Source: Mycolicibacterium parafortuitum
GTDB lineage: Bacteria > Actinomycetota > Actinomycetes > Mycobacteriales > Mycobacteriaceae
Direction of reading: 5' to 3'
NCBI RefSeq assembly: GCF_002086815.1
Contig: NZ_MVID01000016.1
Span: 1 to 64,000, forward strand
Length of the DNA: 64,000 nucleotides
Both the position numbers and the translations under genes were made by a program. Of this stretch, positions 59,821-64,000 are shown piece by piece. Below the pieces are notes generated by a model. The model saw only the letters and a list, made by a program, of their open reading frames with translations. It did not search any database and had not been told where the DNA came from. Each line of letters begins with the position of its first letter. The first letter of the stretch is position 1.

Positions 59821-61034
59821 CGCGACCGATCGGAAGCGGTGAACACGACCGGCACCGAACGGAATCCGCGGGTCACCGAGTTGCCGTGGAACTTCGCCGT
59901 CCGGTCCGGCGCGAGGGTGAAGTCGGGCATCCGGGCCAGCACGCGTTCCAGGCCGAGCTGGAACTCCAGCCGCGCCAGGTTGGAGCCCAGGCACCTGTGT
60001 ACTCCGGCGCCGAAGCCGAGGTGACGGTTGTCGCGGCGGTCGAGGACGCAGCGGTCGGCGTCGGGGAATTGCCGCTCGTCACGGTTGGCGGAGGCGTAAT
60101 TCACGATCACCTGCTCACCAGGGCGGAACGGGCAGCCGCTGACCTCGACGTCCTTGGCCACGGTGCGCGGGATTCCGTGGATGGAACCGGCGAAGCGGAT
60201 GAACTCCTCGACCGCGCGGGGGAGCAGCTCGGGGTCTTCGATCAGCCGGTCCCGCTCGGCCGGGTGGGTGGCCAGATAGTGGTATGCGAACGACATCGCG
60301 CTGGCAGTGGTTTCGAGACCGGCTTGCACCAGCAGCATCGCGTTGGACACCACGTCAGCGAAAGCCAGCTTCTCACCATCGATCTCGGCGGCCAGAAGCA
60401 CGTCGATCATGTCGTCGCGAGGCGGCTGGTCCAGCCGCGCGGTCACCGCGTCGTGCAGATGCTGATACAGCCCGCCCCAGGCGGCCATCCGGTCCTGCTC
60501 GGTGGTTCCGTTGAGCGCGGTGTCGGTGAGCTCGACGCACAGCGGCACATCCTCGACGGGCATACCGAGCAGATACTTGAAGAACACGATTCCCGGCTGC
60601 CGCCAGGCCACCTCGGCCAGGTCACCGGCGCCGGATTCGATGAAATCGTCGATCAGCCGGTCGGTTTCGGCGGCGATCTCGGGGCGCAGCGCCTTCATCC
60701 GGGCGGGGGAGAAGTACGGGTTGAGCACCTTGCGGAACTTCTGCTGCCGCGGTGGGTCCAGGGTGATCACCAGATCGCCGGTGAGCCGCTCGGCGCCCTC
60801 CGGGGTCGGGTTGCTGGAGAAGTGTTCCCAATCCTGCAGGATCTGCACACATTCGGCGTAACGCACCGCCACCCACGCCCCGTCGGGGTCCGGGCTCAGA
60901 AAAGGTTCCTCCGTGCGCGCGAATGCGCCGTTGTCCCGCATGACCGCGTACACGTCGTACAGGAAGTCGTTATCGTTGAAATCGACGTGCCGCAGATCCC
61001 AGTTCTCGGCGTGCCGTTCGAGTGCCTCGGTCAT
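59817..61034 (-). CDS. Cytochrome P450
   Basis: A 405-residue soluble bacterial P450. The heme ligand is Cys348 in FGAGVHRCLGSNLARLE. The I-helix is VQAGLETTASAMS, the ExxR-region EEFIRFAGSIHGIPR, and the N-terminus contains DNDFLYDVYAVMRDNG. It monooxygenates a substrate with electrons from a ferredoxin not in this operon. It overlaps genes on both sides (61031-61034, and the small ORF at 59820). CYP family cannot be assigned by eye; not obviously CYP51 or CYP125. Confidence 0.93.
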   Translation of the reverse strand: MTEALERHAENWDLRHVDFNDNDFLYDVYAVMRDNGAFARTEEPFLSPDPDGAWVAVRYAECVQILQDWEHFSSNPTPEGAERLTGDLVITLDPPRQQKFRKVLNPYFSPARMKALRPEIAAETDRLIDDFIESGAGDLAEVAWRQPGIVFFKYLLGMPVEDVPLCVELTDTALNGTTEQDRMAAWGGLYQHLHDAVTARLDQPPRDDMIDVLLAAEIDGEKLAFADVVSNAMLLVQAGLETTASAMSFAYHYLATHPAERDRLIEDPELLPRAVEEFIRFAGSIHGIPRTVAKDVEVSGCPFRPGEQVIVNYASANRDERQFPDADRCVLDRRDNRHLGFGAGVHRCLGSNLARLEFQLGLERVLARMPDFTLAPDRTAKFHGNSVTRGFRSVPVVFTASDRSR

Positions 61035-61450
61035 GACGTTCCGTCCTGCGCGGCCTCCCGCGCCTCACGTTCCTGATGGATTTGCACGAGTTCCCGGAAC
61101 CCGATCCGGTTGTATTGCGGCACAGGCTGAATGCCCCATTCATCCTGGGCGGTGTCCTTGCCCTCGGCGCCTTCCGGCGGGCCGAATGCCGGGTACGGCA
61201 CCTGGCATTCCAGGGTGTCGTCCGAGTAGCGCACCTTGAGCAGCTCGCTGCAGATCTCGGTGAGGCTCAAGGTCGGGTAGCCGTAGTAGACCGCCATGAA
61301 CGGCAGCGTGAACGCGCCCTCGATGACGAGCGCGACCAGGCAGACCAGCACCGCCCGCTTGATCCACTTGTGCATCCGGGCGTAGTACGGCGTGGTGCCC
61401 GGGGGCAGGTCTTCGGCCCTCTCTTCGGTGTTCTCCACAGAAGTCGTCAC
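61031..61450 (-). CDS. Single-TM membrane protein of the P450 operon
   Basis: A 139-residue protein. After a polar start (about 1-30) comes one clear TM (IKRAVLVCLVALVIEGAFTLPFMAVYYG, about 31-58), then an acidic, extracytoplasmic-type domain with two Cys (ICSELLKVRYSDDTLECQVP) and a C-terminal helix FRELVQIHQEREAREAAQ. Stop overlaps the P450 start, so the two are coupled. Family unknown. Confidence 0.75.
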   Translation of the reverse strand: MTTSVENTEERAEDLPPGTTPYYARMHKWIKRAVLVCLVALVIEGAFTLPFMAVYYGYPTLSLTEICSELLKVRYSDDTLECQVPYPAFGPPEGAEGKDTAQDEWGIQPVPQYNRIGFRELVQIHQEREAREAAQDGTS

Positions 61451-61463
61451 AGTCGGAACTCCT

Positions 61464-62198
61464 TTAATCCGAGAAGATCTCGCGATTGACGGTGTGCAGG
61501 TACGGGATGGCCAGGAACGGCGTGATGTAGAAGATGTCGTAGAGCCACCAACCGATGACCGGGAACACGACGCCGGCGTAGCGGACGTCGGCGTACATCG
61601 TCATGTTGAACACGTACAGGCACCAGATGAGCACGCCCATCCAGCAGGTGATGATCATCCACTGGTGGCCCCACCGTTTCATCTGCAGGAACCCGATCGC
61701 CGCGGCGCAGCGCATCGCGAAGACGGTCAGGATCATGCCGAACACCATCGACTTCTCACCCGGTGCGGCGGCGCCGCCGATCCACGCCTCGTTGTAGTGC
61801 CAGAAGTAACCCGCGTCGAACATCGCGCCCCAACCGACCATCAACACCCGGTTGATCAGCGTGTGGTTGGCGACCAGATCCAGTGCCCAACCGAGGCTGT
61901 TGAGCATCCCGTCGATGAGCACCAGATACCCGATGAGCGTGACGATCATCGGCCGCACCGACAGCCCGGCCCGCAGCGCCTGGCGCTGCAGCCACACCCC
62001 GCGCATGAAGATCGGAAGCCCGATCAGTCCGGGCGCCCACATGCCCATCAGCGCGGCACCGGCGATCATCCACTTGTCGGCGCGGCGCTGGGCCTGGCGC
62101 GACTCCTCGTGGTGCTCTTCGAGGTTCACCGACCCGCTGACCGGAACCGACGCGGTGACCTTCGCCGCTGTCTTGCGGTTGCGCAGCGGGATGTTCAC
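61464..62198 (-). CDS. Polytopic membrane protein of the P450 operon
   Basis: A 244-residue protein with a polar N-terminus (about 1-40) and about five or six hydrophobic segments, including WMIAGAALMGMWAPGLIGLP, MIVTLIGYLVLIDGML and WMIITCWMGVLIWCLYVFNM. A His/Trp/Tyr-rich stretch (MFDAGYFWHYNEAWIGG) might hold a metal or substrate site. GTG 62198 is chosen since it overlaps the stop of the 43-residue gene (GTGA). It resembles AveC-like membrane proteins only in general form; the family is not assigned. Confidence 0.75.
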   Translation of the reverse strand: MNIPLRNRKTAAKVTASVPVSGSVNLEEHHEESRQAQRRADKWMIAGAALMGMWAPGLIGLPIFMRGVWLQRQALRAGLSVRPMIVTLIGYLVLIDGMLNSLGWALDLVANHTLINRVLMVGWGAMFDAGYFWHYNEAWIGGAAAPGEKSMVFGMILTVFAMRCAAAIGFLQMKRWGHQWMIITCWMGVLIWCLYVFNMTMYADVRYAGVVFPVIGWWLYDIFYITPFLAIPYLHTVNREIFSD

Positions 62199-62326
62199 AG
62201 ATCCCACCAGCCGCGGGTGAATGACATATACAGCTGGATCAAGAACATCGTCAGGAGGTATCCGTAGATCACGACCTGCAGGATGATCAGCGCCTTCTTG
62301 CGGTTCTTTTCCTTCTGATCGACCAT
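62195..62326 (-). CDS. 43-residue single-TM peptide of the P450 operon
   Basis: Starts MVDQKEKNRKKALIILQVV, with a basic cytoplasmic N-terminus, one TM (about residues 12-34) and an aromatic tail (SFTRGWWDL). AAGGAA lies 8 bases upstream of ATG; 37 of 43 codons end in G or C. Its TGA overlaps the next gene's GTG. It fills the gap between the AAA+ gene and the polytopic protein and looks like a small subunit of a membrane complex. Confidence 0.75.
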   Translation of the reverse strand: MVDQKEKNRKKALIILQVVIYGYLLTMFLIQLYMSFTRGWWDL

Positions 62327-62341
62327 CTCGTCGGTTCCTTC

Positions 62342-63145
62342 CTAACGGTTTGGGCTCTGGCTGTCGGCACCGGCGAGGCCGGCGGCCGCCACCTCGCGCA
62401 GGCCTTCGGAGATCGCACCGTCGCTGGACAGCGGTGCGAGTACGCAGGCTTGTGCCGCGTCGAGTTCCGATGCGCCGGCGGCGATCAGATGTGCGGCGGT
62501 GACGAGGACGCGGGTCGAGGGCGGTTCGTAGTGGAACGCTTCGTCGGCGGTGCGGATCGCGGTGGCACACCGGACCAGCCGCTCGGCGGCAGCCGGGTCG
62601 ATACCGGCTTCGGCGACGATCACCTCCGCCTCACGGTCCGCGCGCAGATAGTCCATCGGCAGCGTCACGAACCGCTGCCGGAACGACGGTTTGAGCTCCT
62701 TGAGCGAGCTGCGGTAGGCGGGGTTGTAGGAGCACACCAGCATGAAGTTCTCCGGCGCCTGGACCACTTCGCCGGCACGGTCGAGGTAGAGCGTGCGCCG
62801 GTGATCGGTCAGCGAGTGCAGCACCGCCAGCGAGTCGTGGCGCGCCTCGACGACCTCGTCGAGATAGCAGATCGCGCCGGCCTTCACCGCCCTGGTCAAA
62901 GGTCCGTCGGTCCACACCACGTCCCCGCCGGTGACGATGAACCGCCCGACGAGGTCGGAGCTGGTCAGATCGTCGTGGCAGGAGATGGTCACCACGGGCC
63001 GGGCGAGCAGCAGCCCCATGTGTTCGACCAGGCGAGTCTTGCCGCATCCGGTCGGCCCGGTCAGCATGACCGGCAGCCGCTGCCGGTAGGCCTGTTCGAA
63101 GAGTTGCACCTCGTTGCCGTTGGCGAGGTATGTCTGCTCGGTCAT
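62342..63145 (-). CDS. MoxR-type AAA+ ATPase, NorQ/CbbQ-like
   Basis: A 267-residue AAA+ ATPase. Walker A is GPTGCGKT (30-37), and Walker B ICYLDEV (92-98). Subfamily blocks typical of NorQ/NirQ/CbbQ are CHDDLTSSDLVGRF, VWTDGPLTRAVKAG and FMLVCSYNPAYRSSLKELKP. Such ATPases remodel rubisco or assemble the metal centre of nitric oxide reductase, acting with a VWA protein. ATG 63145 overlaps the stop of the upstream VWA gene (ATGA), which fixes the start. No NOR or rubisco is in view. Confidence 0.92.
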   Translation of the reverse strand: MTEQTYLANGNEVQLFEQAYRQRLPVMLTGPTGCGKTRLVEHMGLLLARPVVTISCHDDLTSSDLVGRFIVTGGDVVWTDGPLTRAVKAGAICYLDEVVEARHDSLAVLHSLTDHRRTLYLDRAGEVVQAPENFMLVCSYNPAYRSSLKELKPSFRQRFVTLPMDYLRADREAEVIVAEAGIDPAAAERLVRCATAIRTADEAFHYEPPSTRVLVTAAHLIAAGASELDAAQACVLAPLSSDGAISEGLREVAAAGLAGADSQSPNR

Positions 63146-64000
63146 GCTGCCACCAGCTCCTTGTGCACGTGGGCGAGGACCCGCGGCAGGTCCTCGATGC
63201 GGCGGATCCGCTGAGATCGCTTGGGGCCGAACACTTCGGGTAGCGGGTCGACACGCACCGGGCCGATCCCGACGTAGTACATCGACACCCCGGCGTCGCG
63301 GGCCTCCTCGACGGCGTGCGCGGCGTCGGCCCACGCGTAGCGGCCCTCGTAGCCCTCGTCGGAGATCAGTCCATCGCCGATCACGATGAGCAGCCGGCGC
63401 TCGGAGGGTTGTGCGAGCAGCCTGCTGGTCAGGTGGCGCAGCGGCGCACCGAGCCGGGTGTAGCCGCCGGTGGCCAGGCCCAGGCTGCCGGGCGGGACGA
63501 ACCGGCGGTCGGAGAAGTCCTTGAGGCAGGTCACCTCGACCCGGTGGCGGGTGTTGCCGGTGAACACGAAGATGCCGTGGCGTTCCCGCGCGCTGGTCAT
63601 CGCCCGTGACAGCGCATCGGCGCAGGCGAGCTCCAGCTTGAAGATGGTGCCGCCGTGCACGCCGAGCGACGAGCTGCCGTCGAGCAGCAGCGCCGAGGTG
63701 ACATCGCGGCTGGCGGGAAGTAGTTCACGGAAGATCCTCGGCTCGACGGCTTCTCCGGCGGTCACGTCGATGTAATGACCGACGTACTGGTCGACGTCGA
63801 GGTCGGACCCGTCCTCCAGGCGGTTCTTCATCGCGCGGTGGGTGTCCTTCTCGAACCACCTGCGCACGTCGACGGCGACCGCCGCGGTGTCGCCGGCGCG
63901 ACCCTCGTGGGTGCGTTCCAGGACGGCGACGTGGTCGGGCATGAAGCTCTCGGTCCACGCGTTCCATTCCGGGTAGGGGATGCCCGGGCGGTGTTCGGGG
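63142..64000 (-). CDS. NorD/CbbO-like VWA-domain protein (5' end cut by window)
   Basis: About 285 C-terminal residues are visible; the reading frame is open through 64000. The piece starts with the family motif region GIPYPEWNAWTESFMPDHV, then the VWA domain with the metal-site DxSxS in LLLDGSSSLG and the later RRLLIVIGDGLISDEGYEGR. NorD/CbbO proteins are adaptors of NorQ/CbbQ AAA+ ATPases, linking them to the client enzyme. It overlaps the ATPase gene by 4 bp and is the first visible gene of the operon. Confidence 0.9.
   Translation of the reverse strand, partial: PEHRPGIPYPEWNAWTESFMPDHVAVLERTHEGRAGDTAAVAVDVRRWFEKDTHRAMKNRLEDGSDLDVDQYVGHYIDVTAGEAVEPRIFRELLPASRDVTSALLLDGSSSLGVHGGTIFKLELACADALSRAMTSARERHGIFVFTGNTRHRVEVTCLKDFSDRRFVPPGSLGLATGGYTRLGAPLRHLTSRLLAQPSERRLLIVIGDGLISDEGYEGRYAWADAAHAVEEARDAGVSMYYVGIGPVRVDPLPEVFGPKRSQRIRRIEDLPRVLAHVHKELVAA

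Noticed and set aside
59734..59994. Longer 86-residue gene covering the 28-residue ORF
   Set aside because: The upstream part runs within the P450 coding sequence in another frame; only the last 28 codons, starting at the ATGA overlap, look real.
62342..64000. Nitric oxide reductase or rubisco cluster
   Set aside because: The AAA+/VWA pair is of that type, but no norB/norC or rubisco gene is in the downstream operon.
1..64000. tRNA or rRNA genes
   Set aside because: No cloverleaf-type or rRNA-like sequence was noticed on either strand.

Overview
The window is mycobacterial chromosome, most like a rapid-growing Mycolicibacterium. Three things point there: very high GC with strongly G/C-biased third codon positions; families that are typical of or restricted to mycobacteria (RpfA, SepH, MspA-type porins, GjpA-like porin, PrrAB, AccD3, EchA6, CtpE, mycothiol-type proteins); and a gene order that follows the M. 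tuberculosis Rv0867c-Rv0910 segment. Several M. tuberculosis genes of that segment (PE/PPE genes, fadE10, LuxR genes) are missing, and other genes sit in their place. No tRNA, rRNA, CRISPR array, transposase or prophage was seen.

Layout. 1-2.8 kb: rpfA behind a c-di-AMP (ydaO) riboswitch and a CRP site, then molybdopterin genes moaD2-moaA and a YccF protein, all leftward. 3-9.4 kb: cspB, a DUF559 protein, a xi-class GST-like reductase, DUF2771 and MFS genes, a DUF3027 gene with a 27-bp in-frame repeat, SRPBCC and DUF2530 genes. 9.5-16.5 kb: a TrmH methyltransferase, sepH, a six-copy 29-bp hairpin repeat, serC, a CRP site, the Rv0885-type diiron protein, fprB and a DUF4239 protein. 16.6-19.3 kb: a secreted glycoside hydrolase family 1 fusion. 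19.2-27 kb: small enzymes, the two citrate synthases citA and gltA2, pdxH, a TetR gene and an MFS-MarR pair. 27-32.5 kb: an FAD oxidoreductase and a run of exported proteins, including two tandem MspA-type porins.

32.5-45 kb: DUF2630, FKBP, prrAB, a voltage-gated channel homologue, three consecutive ABC exporter half-transporters, and an epoxide hydrolase gene broken by a G7 tract. 44.4-47.2 kb: a degenerate ABC ATPase with a YhgE/Pip membrane protein. 47.5-57.3 kb: a GjpA-like porin, accD3, echA6, a metallo-beta-lactamase-fold protein, a beta-lactamase-fold lipoprotein, a 23-bp perfect inverted repeat, ctpE, and the Rv0909/Rv0910-type antitoxin-toxin pair.

57.3-64 kb: the most unusual part. 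A tightly overlapping leftward operon encodes, in transcription order, a NorD-like VWA protein (cut by the window end), a NorQ/CbbQ-like MoxR AAA+ ATPase, a 43-residue membrane peptide, two further membrane proteins, a cytochrome P450, a 28-residue ORF, a DapB-like NAD(P)-binding oxidoreductase, a second 28-residue ORF, and a homologue of the sterol isomerase ERG2/sigma-1 receptor. Most joints are 4-bp stop/start overlaps. No rubisco or nitric oxide reductase, the usual clients of such AAA+/VWA pairs, is in view. I infer an uncharacterised membrane-associated oxidation/isomerisation pathway, possibly for a sterol- or terpenoid-like lipid, with its own metalloenzyme-activating chaperone.
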